A DNA stretch of 64,000 nt from Lunularia cruciata. Its lineage: Eukaryota; Streptophyta; Marchantiopsida; Lunulariales; Lunulariaceae. The notes under the pieces are model-generated. The model was not told the origin of the DNA. It saw nothing but the letters and a program-made list of their open reading frames with translations, and ran no database searches. Shown piece by piece: positions 44,633 to 56,741 of this stretch. Every line of letters starts with the position of its first letter. Positions within the stretch are counted from its first letter, which is position 1. The stretch is taken from NCBI GenBank assembly GCA_948567375.1, contig OX419762.1, forward strand, positions 32,059,465 to 32,123,464. The letters are read 5' to 3'. Both the position numbers and the translations under genes were made by a program.

Positions 44633-47600
44633 GAGCAGCATGCACAACTGATTGATGGCACAAAGGGTATGTAAGGATTCAGCCATCAAACCATAAAGTT
44701 ATAGTTTTGGTGACTAACACCACCAACACTTCACATTCAGATACACCATCTTTGGATTATTGGGAATCAAATTCTGAAGAAAAAGCTTTAGGTGTGGACA
44801 TGAAAAATGGAAGAGGACACTTCCACAGAGGAGGATGAATCTGAATCTGATTCTTATGTGTATCCCTTGTATGCTATGATTTTGGACCTGAGCCAAAGGT
44901 TTTGAAGGACCCAGATAAATCACCATTGACACTTGAGGAGATAGAGTATGGCCCAAATGTTACCAAGGAGGAGGAGGTGAGATCTGAGGAGATGTTTTGC
45001 AAGTTCATCCATGTGTTTGCTTTTAGTTACAAGGATTTAAAGGAATTCACCTTGGAGGAGCACAAGATAGAGGTGAAACCACATGCAAGACCAATCCGCC
45101 AAAAACAACATCGCATTAGCCCACCAATATCTTTGGTTGTGAAGGAGGAGATTGATAAGCTCAAGGAGGCTGGATTTATCTTTGAGGTGGACAATATAGA
45201 ATGAGTGTCTCCAATTGTCATTGTGAAGATAAAGAATGACAAGCTTCGGGTATGTATGGATTACAAGGAGCTCAACGTTCTTACCAAGATGGACTACTAC
45301 CCATTGTCATTCATTGATGAGATCTTGGAGGAGGTTGCAGGTCATGAGAGGTACAATTTTGGAGATGGTTATAGTGGATATAACCAAATCAAGATTGCAC
45401 CAGAGCATCAACAACTCACAACATTCACCACACCTTGGGGAACTTAAGCTTTCAAGGTCATGCCTTTTGGGCTTTGCAATGCTCCAGCCATATTCCAACG
45501 GTTCATGAACAAGGTATTTGAACCTTTCATTAGGAAATTTGTGAGAGATGTCATTGATGAATTTTGTGTCTATGGGAGCAAGGAGAGCACTTTGAGCACC
45601 TAAATCAAGGTCTTGCAATGCTTGGATCAGGCAAATGCATCACTCAACCCATAGAAGTGCATTTTTGGATGTGAAGAAGGTCTACTTTTGGGGCACATCA
45701 TCTCCAAGGATGGAATAGCAATTGATCCTAAGAAGGTGAGGAAAATCTCAAACCTTCCATTCCCTTCAAGCTTGACAAAGTTACGCCAATTCTTGGGGAT
45801 GGTTGGGTACTATAGGAGGTTCATCTTCTCATTTTCCAAAAAGGCTTATGTATTGACCATCTACATGAATAAGGATGTAGATTACATGGTGATTTTGGAG
45901 GACAAGGAGGCTCTCAAAGCTTTTGAGGAGCTCAAGCAATCCCTTGTTTTAGCTCCAATTCTTGCTAAACCTGATTGGAGTAAGCCTTTCATCCTCTACA
46001 AAGATACTTCCAATGTTGCTATAGGATGCACTCTTAGTCAATTAGACCAAGATGTGCATGATAATCCAATAGCTTATGCTAGTAGGCAAATGGTTTTAGC
46101 AAAAAAGAACTACTTTGGCAGTGAAGGGTTGGCAGAGAAGGGTTGGCAATGATCTTTGGTCTCAAGAAGATTAGACACTACTTGATTGGAGAGAAAGCCA
46201 CCATTGTCACGGATCACAAGGCCTTGAAGTACATCTTTAACAAGCCTAATGTTGAAGGGAGACTAGCAAGGTGGATGATACTCTTGTCTGAGTATGACTA
46301 AACCATTGAGGATAGGCCAAAAAAGAAACATGCAAATGCCTATTTGTTATCTAGGGCCTATGATCATGATGGAGATGAGCCAGTGGATGATTCTTTCCAC
46401 TGGGCTTTCTAGTGGATGAGGAGTTCATGACAATCTCAGTCACTCAAGAGGTTCCAATGGAGTACAATGAGACTGTGGATTTTGTGACAAGAGGTAACTA
46501 TCCAGAAGGGATGCATGCTAGGGAGAGGAATGCCCTTGTAGCAAGATCTAGACCTTACAAAATGGTGGAGGATATTCTTTTTCATCAAGGAGCAGATGGT
46601 GGACTTCAAAGAGCAATGGGTAAGGAAGATTTTATCCTACTAATAAAGGAGTTTCATGAAGGTTTAGTGTGTAGAAGACACTTTTTAAGAAAGGTGATTG
46701 CTTTCAAGATTCTAGATGCAAGTTACTATTGGAGAGGAATTTTTAAGGACTGTCTTGATTATTGCAAAACTTGTCATGTTTGTCAAGCTTTTGCTAGAAA
46801 ATCTACTTTCACTCCACCACTTAGATCAATTCTATTGCTAGGACCTTTTGAGGAGTGGAGAATTGATTTTGTATGTCCTCTTAATAGAACCTCAAGGAAC
46901 AATTGGTACATTGTGGTAGTTACTGATTACCTTACCAAGTGGGTTGAGGCTAGACCATTGAGGGACAAGAATGAAGATGAAGGTGGTAGATTTCTTTATG
47001 AATGCATTATCAATAGGTTTGGATGCCCTTTGGAGTTGGTTTTTGATAGAGGAAGAGAGTTTACAAGAAGCATCACTACAGCCATGCTATGACATTTCTT
47101 TATCACACATAGAGTACCTACATCCTATAAGCCAAATTCCAATGGCTTGGCAGAGAGAACCAATCAGACCTTGTGCATGATGTTGGCCAAAGATGCAGAC
47201 ATGGGGGAGGGGGGCTAAAAATCATTGGGACAAGAGGATTCATGCAATTTTGTGGGAGTATAGGACAACCATGAAGAGTTACACCGGATATTCTCCATTT
47301 CAATTAGTATATGGTATTGAGTCTACCTTACCCATTCACTTTGATCTTCCTACCTTCCAAAGCATTCATAGGAGATTGAAGAAAGTACAAGGAGATGATA
47401 CAAAGAAGTCAAGGAAGGATCAACTCATGGAATTGGAAGAGGCAAGAGCAGTTGCTTTGGTTCGAGTGGAGCAAGCCCAAAAGAAAAAAAATGAGAGCTA
47501 TGACAAGAGGCAAGGCAAGAAGAAGGTGGAGCCTTTCAAAGAAGGTGATTGGGTAATGTTGTTTGATTCCATTCGATTGAAGGGAGTGCAAAAGAATTTT

Positions 47601-47729
47601 TTGCCTAAGTACTTTGGACCTTTTATAATGGAGAAGGTGTGGGCCAATTACACCTATGATCTCAAGAAGTGGGGAGGACACTTTGATAGGATTAACCATG
47701 ATAAGTTGAAGATGTATCATAGAAGGTAG
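44633..47729 (+). pseudogene. pol: Element 4 pol: RT, RNase H, integrase (heavily broken)
   Basis: The protease catalytic Asp is deleted. RT begins in the 44902-45204 piece (EEIDKLKEAGFIFEV), is stopped at 45202-45204 (Trp in Element 2), continues to 45447 and then shifts. The catalytic box reads VIDEF instead of FIDDF. RNase H and connection pieces are at 45688-46152 and after. Integrase (46412-47092 and 47193-47729) keeps CKTCHVCQ and VTDYLTKWVEARPL; SDRGGEF has become FDRGREF. The C-terminus ends DRINHDKLKMYHRR as in Element 2. Confidence 0.88.
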
Positions 47730-47777
47730 AGAGACCTTCACTTTGAGGACAAAGTGAAAACTTAGTCCAAGGGTAAA

Positions 47778-48476
47778 TGTAACACTCATTTGTGCATGTA
47801 TGTAGTATTGTGATATTTAGTTTGGTATTACTAGTACTTGAGAGATATTATCTATATAAACATAAAACGACGGTTCTACATTAGTCGTGATTAGCTAAAG
47901 CTAGTCATAGCTAATATAGAAGGTAGAGAGACCTTGCTTTAGAGGAAGTGGAAAAGATGAGCACCACTATCTTGGATTCTAGTGTGTTGACTTGGTATGA
48001 TTCCTAGGTGTTTGGCTTTGAGGAAAGAGTTGAGAACTCTTGGGCCCGTAATTTTTTTTGTTTTGAATTCTTCTATAGTCCAAGGATGGCCCATGTGAAA
48101 AAATCCTTGACTTGGTGGTTGGGTCAAGATAAGATCACATGCTTAGTGGAATATGCCCATGTGGATAGATATTCCTTTATACTTTTTGACTTTACTTGAC
48201 TTTTAGCCTAGTAACTTGAGTTATTCCAATAATTAGTAACTTTGGTGTGTAATTATTTCACAAGTATATAAACTAGGGGTGAGGAGGTACTCATCATCCT
48301 TTCATTTGCAACTATCTCTCTCTCATTGAGTTCTCTAGTGAGCAATGTCTTGAGTCTTGGAGTGTTAGCCTTGGAGGAGTATGATGGAGTTGGGGTTCCT
48401 TGCCTTCTAAGTCCATGGTGTGATTCCATAATAGCCATTAGAGGTTCATCCTTAGTGAGAGACAGGCCGGCTCACA
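47778..48476 (+). repeat. 3' LTR of Element 4 (699 bp)
   Basis: It starts TGTAACACTC after GTCCAAGGGTAAA and ends GGCTCACA. A TATA box (TATATAAA) is at 48265-48272. Confidence 0.92.
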
Positions 48477-49409
48477 GCTCGGGGTCTCTATAGCTATCCA
48501 CCTTATACCTGTTCTTGGTGTGAGGTAGATTGAAAGAATTTCTCATCTTGGTAGTCTCTTTTGAGGCATCACACATCCGTAGAAGGTGGTACCTCCTACC
48601 TCTCCTGCTTCTCTCCCCAAGACTAATGTCCAATCTGACTCAATCTATCAAGCCAGATTCCCTCTCTTCTCTTTGTTCTTTGGCCCATCCTTGCAATCAC
48701 TTGCGGTGATTTTTGTCATGAAACTTTGAAAATTGAAATTTGAGTTCCAGGCCAGGAATGTGATACAATGTCTTGCTAAGACATCAATCCTTGCCACTTC
48801 ATCTAATCTACACATTGCAAGACCTCTCATTGCACTCATCTCACTCACTTTTGGAGCCATCATGTGTTTCCTCACTCTTTTCTTGTGAAGGATCGTTCTC
48901 AAGATCCTAACCCACTCTTCTTCTTGTGAATTGCAATTTGCATTCCTTCAGGTCGGCTTTGAATAGAGACAGGATAGCGTCTAGACATTGCAATGCTTCC
49001 TTGCAAAAATCTTGATTTTATAGTCCTTTGCTGATTGGTCATTCTTCAATTCCTTCTCCGTGCCTCTCACCAATTCTGTGAGGTTGTTTCTTGTCACTAT
49101 CAAGAACTCCTTGATCCTAAGGTAGTCACTTTCTTCCCACGTACTTTCTTGATTGGCAACCCCAAAGAAGTTTGTTACAGGTTCTTTGGGTCAAATTTTG
49201 TTACCCAATACAAAGTCCTCTTCTTTGCCTTTCTCTCTTGCCATCCCAGGTCCTTTGGACTTGGCCCAAGGTCGACTTTGGGTTTAGACCAAACACATGA
49301 TTCTTTACATTTTTCTTTCCGTTTAGCCCTCCTTCACCTTTACCAACATACTTCTTCTTCAAAACTTTATTAAAACCATCCAAAACAAAAAAAATATGTG
49401 GGTACCACA
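48477..49409 (-). repeat. Family-1 LTR fragment, minus strand
   Basis: In minus orientation it starts TGTGGTACCCACATA at 49409 and runs into the N-terminal part of the U3 ORF (48902-48648: MRTILHKKRVRKHMMAPKVS; ARIDVLARHCITFLAWNSN). It is truncated by Element 4 at 48477. It abuts family-2 leader sequence upstream, so it probably inserted into that element. Confidence 0.8.
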
Positions 49410-50515
49410 CTTTCTAATGCAAGTGATGGTTTCTATGTAGCTGTACTATGACTCTCTCCAAGATCCTTCACCAAGCTTTCCACCAATTTTATTGCTCCTT
49501 TACACTCATAGCTCTTTGGAAGTCCTTCCACTCTATAAACCTCATACAACTCCTTGGTCCTAGATCTCTTCCCTCCTAATCTTAGTGAAGAAGGTCTAAC
49601 ATGCAATCCCAAGTCAAGTAAGCCTCTCCTTTCTCTCAATCTCTTGCACTCAAGAATCAAAAGACATGAAATTTTCTTGTATCCCTTCTCTCTACATAAA
49701 AAGCACTTAGAATCACTCTTTCCTCCAAATGGGGAAATCCTTTGAATCCTCTCAACACTCTTCAAATTCAATTTTAAACTCTCCTTTCTTCAAATCAGCC
49801 ATTACAGTCACTTCATTGCCTTGAGGAACATTACATAACCTTATTTCCACTCATGATTGCCATCCATGCTCCCAAGAGGAATCAAAACACCCAAGCATGC
49901 TTTTGGTCAAACCTACACTCCCCATTTATGAGAACTTAACCCTCCTCAAATGGCCTCTCCTCACAATATCAACTAGCTCTCCCACATCATACTTTTAAGA
50001 TCTTTGGAATTAATCACACTTAATCAACACCATAGGTTGTCTTCCCTTAAAAAATTTCAGCCCTTTTCATCAACCAATTTGGCCTAGGGATCTCTTTGTT
50101 CAACACACATATTTCACATTTGGTACCACCTTCACTTAAAAACTCATAACTTCTTGCACAAGAATGATCTCTTCCTCATTCTTGGGCCAAATGGTATGAT
50201 GTGGTGCATTAAATGTTTTAGAAATTTTTCACAACAATCCAATGCAAAATTAAAAAATGGAAAACTCTGTAAAAAATTCCGGAGAGCATGCAATTTGCAA
50301 GAACAGTTTACCCTACCACTTTCCAAAAATTCTAGCTTAATGTGTGTTACAGCACTTACAAAAAATTTAGGTGTTCCACTTGTAAGATAATTCAAGCTAA
50401 CTACTATGAAAATCTTAGGTCTCAATCTCAAACTTGAGACCCAAAATCACCATAATCCCCAAATCTGCAATCCACATCACACAATTTCTTGAAATCCTCT
50501 CATGTCTATAGTAGG
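49410..50515 (-). repeat. Third family-2 copy, minus strand: leader and zinc-knuckle ORF fragment
   Basis: The leader (50515 to about 49850) aligns with 15385 onward in Element 2. The zinc-knuckle ORF is open at 49771-49433, with RLRERRGLLDLGLHV and TKEL blocks conserved. The knuckle His is Tyr (CFLCREKGYKKISC), and two Cys of the distal cluster are Tyr. It is cut at 49410 by the family-1 LTR. Confidence 0.8.
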
Positions 50516-50959
50516 GGGTTTCAAAAATAGTTTTATGAAGCTCTTTATATTTTCATATAGGTTTTCATGAAGCATCAACCAAATTGGTACATGATGCGAG
50601 CCAAAGGAAGAAAGGGAGCCCCTATGGACTTCCGTCCAAGTTCCTTATTATTAGCAAACTCCCTAATAGGTGGTTCATAAGAAATAGGGATATGAAGTTT
50701 TTTGTTAGCACACCATAAAACATTAATTACAATTTAGGGTAAAAAAAGTGCCTGATTTGATTTAAATCTAGTTGCCACCAAAGCAAGGAAGATGGTTCTT
50801 CTCTAGATGTAGAGAACAAGAAATTGAATATGGGTTGGGAAGAATGTGTGTGGGTTGGAAGGAGGGGGAGTGAATTCAGTTGAAGTGCAGTCCAATTCCT
50901 AAAATTTCTTGTTTGAAAGGATACATCTACCATTCTTCTTAATCAATTTATTGGCTTGA
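50516..50959. other. Unassigned AT-rich DNA
   Basis: Nothing recognisable was seen between the family-2 leader fragment and the tandem repeats. Short ORFs on both strands lack motifs. Confidence 0.5.
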
Positions 50960-51345
50960 ACTTTGTTTTCTTGGTCCAATGGATTTTACTTGCTTGAGTG
51001 ATCTCTCTGCATTTTGTAGTCATTTTTCTTGAAGAATCTGTTTGGAGTGTTTACTCTATACTATGACCAATTTATTTCCTCAAAAGCAAGCTCTCTTGGT
51101 CTAAAGAATGTTGATTTACTTGCTTGAGTGGTCTCTTTATATTTAAAAATCTCCCTTGAGTGTTCATTCTATAGAGAATGTGAAGAGAGTATGAATTCAT
51201 AGTGTTATTGTATGGGTGGATTTGAGAATTGAGGAAAATAGAGAAGAGCATGCCAAGAGGTATCACTTGTAGGTGTATTTTGGTGGATTCAAGAATTGAG
51301 GAAAATAGAGTAGAACATGCCAAGAGGTAACACTCATGGGGAAGT
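50960..51345. repeat. Two short tandem duplications (about 120 bp and 67 bp periods)
   Basis: TTACTTGCTTGAGTGATCTC (about 50987) recurs as TTACTTGCTTGAGTGGTCTC (about 51116). GGTGGATTTGAGAATTGAGG (51215) recurs as GGTGGATTCAAGAATTGAGG (51282), followed by matching GAAAATAGAG and ATGCCAAGAGGTA. They lie just before the Harbinger relic. Confidence 0.65.
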
Positions 51346-52570
51346 AACTAGAAACAATAGAAAATGTATACAATGGATAATAAAAATAGGTTTAGAGATA
51401 TCATTGTATGAACTAGAATATGAAGAGGGAGATTTAGATATGCTAGAACTATTGATTAGTGGGTGGGAATATACACATATGCTTAGGTACTTAGAACCCA
51501 AAGTTAAGTACCCTTATAGTTGGGGAGTTTGTGATAAAATATTTTAGAGGTCTAGATGTGAATGCCTTCCACCAGCCGACTAGAATAGACATTGATTTTT
51601 TTTAACATTGGTAGATTTGATAAAGACTCACAATGTATTTCAAAAGAACTATTGGTGGGAGCAAACATCGGTTTGGATCAAACTAGCTCTAGGTCTCAAT
51701 AGATTTGGGCATCACAATAATGAAGCTTGTGTCGCAAGGGGGTTAAACATTTGAGGCATTAGTGCAAGTTCAAAAATTGCCTTTACCAATTGAGTTATGA
51801 CAACTATATTAGATTTGATCTGTAGTCAAGTGGCATAGCCTAAGCATGGGGAGAGGAGTAGAATATCTACAATTTTTGCACACAAAGGTTTACCTATTTG
51901 TGTAGGTTTAGTAGAAAGAACATTTTTTCCTCTTGCAACTTGACCCACTATGGATGGAGAAATCTATTTCAACCAAAAAGGCTCCTCTTCCATAAACGGC
52001 CAAGTGATTTATGATGATAAAAGGAGAATTATACATCTTACAAGAGGTAAGTGTTCAATATCTAGTTCTTCCCCTATATTTCTGGTTTAGTTATTTAGAT
52101 TTTGTGCACCTTCATGTTTTTATTAGTTTATTTGCTATTCTTTGATTCAAGTTTACGTTTGCTTATTTGTAAGAATGCCAGTGTCATGTCACAAGATGAT
52201 GTGTTTGAGAAAATATTCATTGTGGAATGATTTGAACCGGAGAGGGAGATATTTTAGTTTTGAGGCCAAAGATTACCTTTAAGGTGACTCTGGTTATGTA
52301 CCCATGCATCACATAGTCCCAACTTTCAAGCCTCAATGGAGGACAAGCAAGATTTCAATAAATATTTGGTGAAAGCAAGGGTAATAAATGAGCATTGTAT
52401 AGGGGTATTAAAAGGTAGATGGAATTCTTTGCGGGAGTTAAGAGTGCAACTAAAAGACAATAGTAGAAATGCATATTTGTTAAAGTGAATTTTAGTTTGT
52501 ATTATTTCACATAACTTTTGTATCTATAGGTCAAATTTTTGGTTAGAAGTCAATGGCGGATTTACAGAGG
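51317..52570 (+). pseudogene. PIF/Harbinger (DDE_4-type) transposase relic
   Basis: Several frames together give the order of a Harbinger-superfamily transposase. N-terminal piece: 51317-51547. Helical region: LGLNRFGHHNNEACVARGLN (about 51690-51750). GLPICVGLVERTFFPLA follows at about 51890, where VDGT with the first catalytic Asp is expected. Then DGEIYFNQKGSSSINGQVIY (about 51950-52010), and GDSGYVPMHHIVPTFKPQ with the second Asp (about 52277-52330). NEHCIGVLKGRWNSLRELRV contains the catalytic Glu (about 52387-52450). CIISHNFCI (about 52500) resembles the family's terminal CxxLHN motif. Stops and frameshifts are frequent. Terminal inverted repeats were not found. Confidence 0.75.
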
Positions 52571-52799
52571 AAACTAAAATAGATTCAAAAATATCTCTTA
52601 ATGGAATGGATTTTGGTAGAGAAGAAAGTAGGTAGATCAAGGGTGATGCCACAATGCCTTGCTCATCATCTCAAGTATATGGAATAAGGACATGTTCCTC
52701 CATAATAAAAATTTCCTAATTTTTATTCTTCTTCATAATCTAGTATTGTTTTGAGAATGTGATCCATGATTTTGTTTCATTTACAATTTAGTACTCCAA
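52571..52799. other. Unassigned stretch after the Harbinger relic
   Basis: This may be the decayed transposase C-terminus and 3' flank; no further motif is visible. Confidence 0.4.
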
Positions 52800-53230
52800 G
52801 TTTAGTAGGTTGCTGCCCATTGACACTCATTGCTGTCCTAGAAAAGGCCTTCTTGATCTGTCAATGCCGGTTGGCACATGGAGCTGATGTAAAAAGGTGT
52901 TGGTGATGGCTGATGTGCATTAGAAGGCATTAGGTAGTGCTTGGTGTACATACAAAGGAATTGGATGATGCTTGGTGTACATAGGAAGGTGCTGGTTGGT
53001 AGCCTAGCACCAGTTGACACCCTGTATTATTGGGGAAAGGCTCATGTAGATGTTGGTTGGCGCCAATTGCAACCTAGTGTAGTGTGTTTTTTTTTGTTTA
53101 GGATTAAAAGTCAGCGCATGTTGTTGCATCCTAGCACTTGTTGGTGGCTATTCTCAAGGCAACAGTCAAGTGTGCTGGTTGCCAATGTGTCATGTCACAT
53201 GTGGTCATCCGTCACTACTCAGAATTTGAT
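52800..53230. repeat. Degenerate GGTGCTGGTTGG-type repeat
   Basis: Variants of GTGCTTGGTGTACATA and GGTGCTGGTTGG recur at irregular spacing (for example about 52935-53000). The composition resembles the minisatellite flanking Element 1. The short plus ORF 52941-53246 is a by-product. Confidence 0.45.
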
Positions 53231-54084
53231 TTTTTTTCCAAATTAGGGTTCTTTCATAGTGAAATATGATTTTTTCCCTCCAAGATATAGACTTATAATT
53301 TCATGTGAGCGGCTAAATAAAATCTCCCCTTTGCAAAGAAGTCACTATTCTGCAGTTCAATTAATAAATCAATTAATTAATTTTAATCAATTAGTTTAGC
53401 ACTTCAACAATTCAAAGGAGATCAAGTTTGCACTTCAACAATTCAGGGTTTTCAAAGGAGGAGAGCAATTTGGGTTTTCAAAGGGTTTATGCCATTTGAT
53501 AGATAGGTGTTGAAGATAGCACCTTAGAAGAAGGAGTGCAGTTCAACAAGTGCAGTTTGAGTTTGGGAGGGATTTGAGAGAAGGAGTGCAGCTCAAGAGG
53601 CATGTGGAAGGGCTTGGCTTTTTGGGACCAAGACTACCACTTTGAGAGTAAAAGAAGAAGAGTTTGGGAGAGAAAGGGAAATTTCCAAGAGATTTGGCTT
53701 TGGAGAGAGCAAGTGAGAGCAAGTGAGGAAAGAAAGAAAATTTCAAAGGAGATCAAGTTCCAAAGTGCACACCAAATTTCCCCATGGGAGAAATTTGAGG
53801 TTATGAAAAGATCTCTAATGGTGAAGATATAATCAATAATCAGAAAGGAGATTGGTTAATTGATTTCCAAACCATTCATAAACCCAACCACCTTCATAAA
53901 ATGGTCTTGGATGGATCAACATAAAGTTTGAACTGCTCTTGCCAGAATCAATGAGATTGATCTTAATGTTCTCAGCATCAAAATAACCCTCGAGCTACAC
54001 TACCCATGGCCAAAGGTATTCTTTTCTCCCATTCTACTTTATTTCTTGCTTCTTTTTAAGTTTTCAAAACACATTTGAGTTTTT
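53231..54084. other. Unassigned DNA
   Basis: AT-rich sequence with repeated phrases such as GGGTTTTCAAAGG and GGAGTGCAG. A 76-codon ORF (53602-53832) has no recognisable motif. No gene is supported. Confidence 0.45.
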
Positions 54085-54650
54085 GCTGACATTTTTTAGT
54101 CCAGTCATCAATGCTTATGGACGTCACCTTGCATCAACCGGCCCTATTCCATAGTGTCTATCAGAACTGCCCTGAAGCAATGGGCTTGACCCACATGATC
54201 TACAAGCATCACCCAATGTCACCCTTACTTAAACCCTAAAACCCTTTTTCTGTCCCACAACATTGACGGGCATCACCTGTGCCTTTTTGCATTTTCTTTT
54301 GTGCTTCTCCTATCCCATAGCATCACCTAACATTGCATGGCCTGTCTTGCAGCACCTATGGGTGTTGCCCCATGTTTTTCCTATCCTAGTGCACCATTTC
54401 CTATCCCTCAACATCTATGGGTGACTCCCAACGGCTTCCACTTTGAAATTTTGGTTTTTGGTTTTAGCTTCCTTGTCCTAAAGTGTTGATGTGCAACATC
54501 TAGCTGCATTGTTGAGCATTATTTCTCTATCCTTCAATGGCCATGGGCGGCATCCCATGGCATCCTTTCTTTTTTTTCAACTGTTTGTTGGCATCACCAA
54601 GCAGCATCTAGCGGCTTCCTAGATGAGTCATGATGCTTACACTTGTTTGT
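54085..54650. repeat. Degenerate GGCATCACC-type repeat
   Basis: Irregular variants of GGCATCACC, CATCACCCAATG and GGTGTTGCCCC recur throughout, often after CTATCCC. It is the C-rich-strand counterpart of the 52800-53230 type. No coding potential was seen. Confidence 0.45.
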
Positions 54651-55018
54651 TGGTGACTTTTACAAGGACTTGCATGTACAAAGTTTGTGAGTTCTTGAGA
54701 CAAGAATTCTTGCATAAGGTTGGTTAAAGGGAGGCAGATTCAATAGACAATGGATATATTTAGAGATGTAGTTGCAATGCCAAGAGGGAGGACACCAAGA
54801 AGGAGTAATTTTCCTTATGCAGCTATTTCAGATTGGTTTCCATAAAGAGATAGGGCTGCAAAAAGGTATTTGACAAGGCAATGCGTGTATCCTACATTAG
54901 GGTTTTCTTTCAATTGATGGGAGCACTTATGTCACCAACTATTTGGCCCAAGATTGTACATGGGCATTTAGTTCTCCAAACCAAGACAAATTTGAGGAGA
55001 TTTGGTGTAGAGGATTAC
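54651..55018. other. Unassigned DNA with short open reading pieces
   Basis: An ATG at 54750 opens a short basic stretch (VVAMPRGRTPRRSNFPYAAI) that stops at about 54841, followed by pieces in other frames up to the LTR fragment at 55019. It may be a fragment of an unidentified coding sequence. Confidence 0.35.
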
Positions 55019-55983
55019 TATGAAAACCCAGCAAGTATCACTTTTGTGGTAATCAGCAAATAATAGTTTGTTCCCATAGATATATGAGTAAAAAATGGTC
55101 AAATATGAAGTAAAAGTCACCAAATATTGTTTCTTGATTGCATCTTTAGTCTCTCAAGTAGAAACCACACCCAGAAGAGAGTAATAAGCATTGAATCAAA
55201 GTCTTGTCACAAATTAACAATACTCGTAATCATAATTCTTCCAATCTGTCCAAACAATCTTGATTATGATGATTTAGTTCTTCCTAAAGAAGGCTACTTC
55301 ACCACAAAATGACTTTGCCTTGAAATTGCATTCCACCTCTCCATAGAAGGCACAACTTCCTCAATCTAAATTGACTTGCATCAATCCAACATTGTGATCA
55401 TAAATGTGGAATACCACCAACAGTACAATTCCTCATAGATCTATCAAGGCATTGCTTTGATTGCTATCCACTTAGGATCAAACACACTAAATGAAATCAG
55501 CTTAGTGGAATCCCAAATCCAACAAGCTCACTGACCTGCACTTATAGTGGTCTTCACTCGCAATGATTTCTGCCATGAACGTTGGAAAACTTATATTCTA
55601 GTTCCAAGCCAAAAATGTGATCCAAAGTCTTCTCAAGGCTTTAATCCATGCTACAACATCTAGCCTTCAAATTGGAAGATTCCTCACAGCAAGTGAAGGA
55701 ACCTGCCTAACACTAATCTGCATCATGTGCCTTCCCACTCTTGGTTTCTCGCAAATTGCTCCAACTATTGGGCTCATAGGTATGACATCTTTTGGATAAC
55801 TGCTAAGAGGCAAAGGGTATTGAATGCACTACAAAATCTACTTGATGAAATCACAATTTTGTCCTTTTGTGCTTCTTAGTCACTTTTTAGTCCATCTTCC
55901 CTTGCAACTCATAGATTTTGTGTAATTTGATCATGTTGCTCTCAAGTTTAAACTCTTCTGAAAGTAGCTATTTGATTTGAATT
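55019..55983 (-). repeat. Family-1 LTR fragment, minus strand, with internal deletion
   Basis: The plus strand begins TATGAAAACCCAGCAAGTATC, the diverged reverse of the LTR terminus, and continues through U5/R to about 55540. It then jumps to the N-terminal part of the U3 ORF (55560-55800) and pre-ORF U3 up to 55983. Chromovirus B begins at 55984, so it inserted into this fragment. Confidence 0.75.
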
Positions 55984-56728
55984 TGTAATCTTACAAGAAT
56001 AAGTGACCTTAAGAGAAACACAAGCTTCACATTCAATCTTCCAATTCCCCAAAGGAGCACCTCAATTGTATTATATAGCAAAGGGGACTCCCCTATAGGA
56101 AGCTCCACCCTTGGATCAGATACATGGACTTGTGACATGTCCATGAGCTCTACCCTTAGATTAGTTGCATGTATGGGTGATATGTTGGTTTTGATCCTAT
56201 CTGATTGGTCAAACCATCTTTGATCAAAGGGGATCCTTAGGGAATTTTCTTGTAGGAATCTCCAAATTTGTTGACTCCAAATGCATGGTTGAGGTACCAT
56301 TGGAAAGCTCTTGATGAGAAAACTTGGAGGGAGTGAAGGCTAGCCTTTCCTTTGTTGATGGAAGGGAGGGGAGAGAGAGGGGTTGCACTTGCACATTTTT
56401 TAGGCCTAATTCATCCGTTTAGGCCTTTGAAATTGACTTTGAAGTTTTTAGGCTCTTCTTAGCTCCTACCCCTATCAGTAGAAGTACTCACTTGGTGATA
56501 CCTCTATTTGATCTAAAACATCCTCTTAGATATTACCAATCTAATTTTCACCTCAAGATCATATGTCTAGCTATTGGTATTACATTTTCAAGCTATTTTT
56601 GGCTCCTACTCTATTAGTGAAAGTGACACCTTTATCTGATCAATCTAGCCCATCATACCTAACATTCTTCTAGATGTTACCAAGTCAATTTTCACCTTTA
56701 GATAATATATCTAGCTGTTGGTATTACA
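55984..56728 (-). repeat. 3' LTR of chromovirus B (about 745 bp) with duplicated end
   Basis: On the minus strand it starts TGTAATACCAACAGC right after the polypurine tract and ends near TTACA. The terminal sequence is repeated: plus-strand GCTATTGGTATTACA ends at 56584 and GCTGTTGGTATTACA at 56728, a tandem duplication with 144-bp period. A TATA-like TATATAA (minus strand) lies at about 56071-56078. Confidence 0.75.
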
Positions 56729-56741
56729 AACCTCCCCCCTT

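Larger units (their letters stand above)
41321..48476 (+). mobile_element. Element 4: family-2 Ty3/gypsy retrotransposon
   Basis: The two LTRs (41321-41953 and 47778-48476) enclose the same gene order as Element 2: leader, zinc-knuckle ORF, 54-codon ORF, gag, pol. It retains the primer site that Element 2 lost. It is more decayed, with many stops and a roughly 600-bp deletion across the gag end and the protease. The flanks (GAACC before, GCTCG after) show no target duplication, and family-1 fragments on the two sides are in opposite orientation, so a rearrangement at one edge is likely. Confidence 0.9.
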
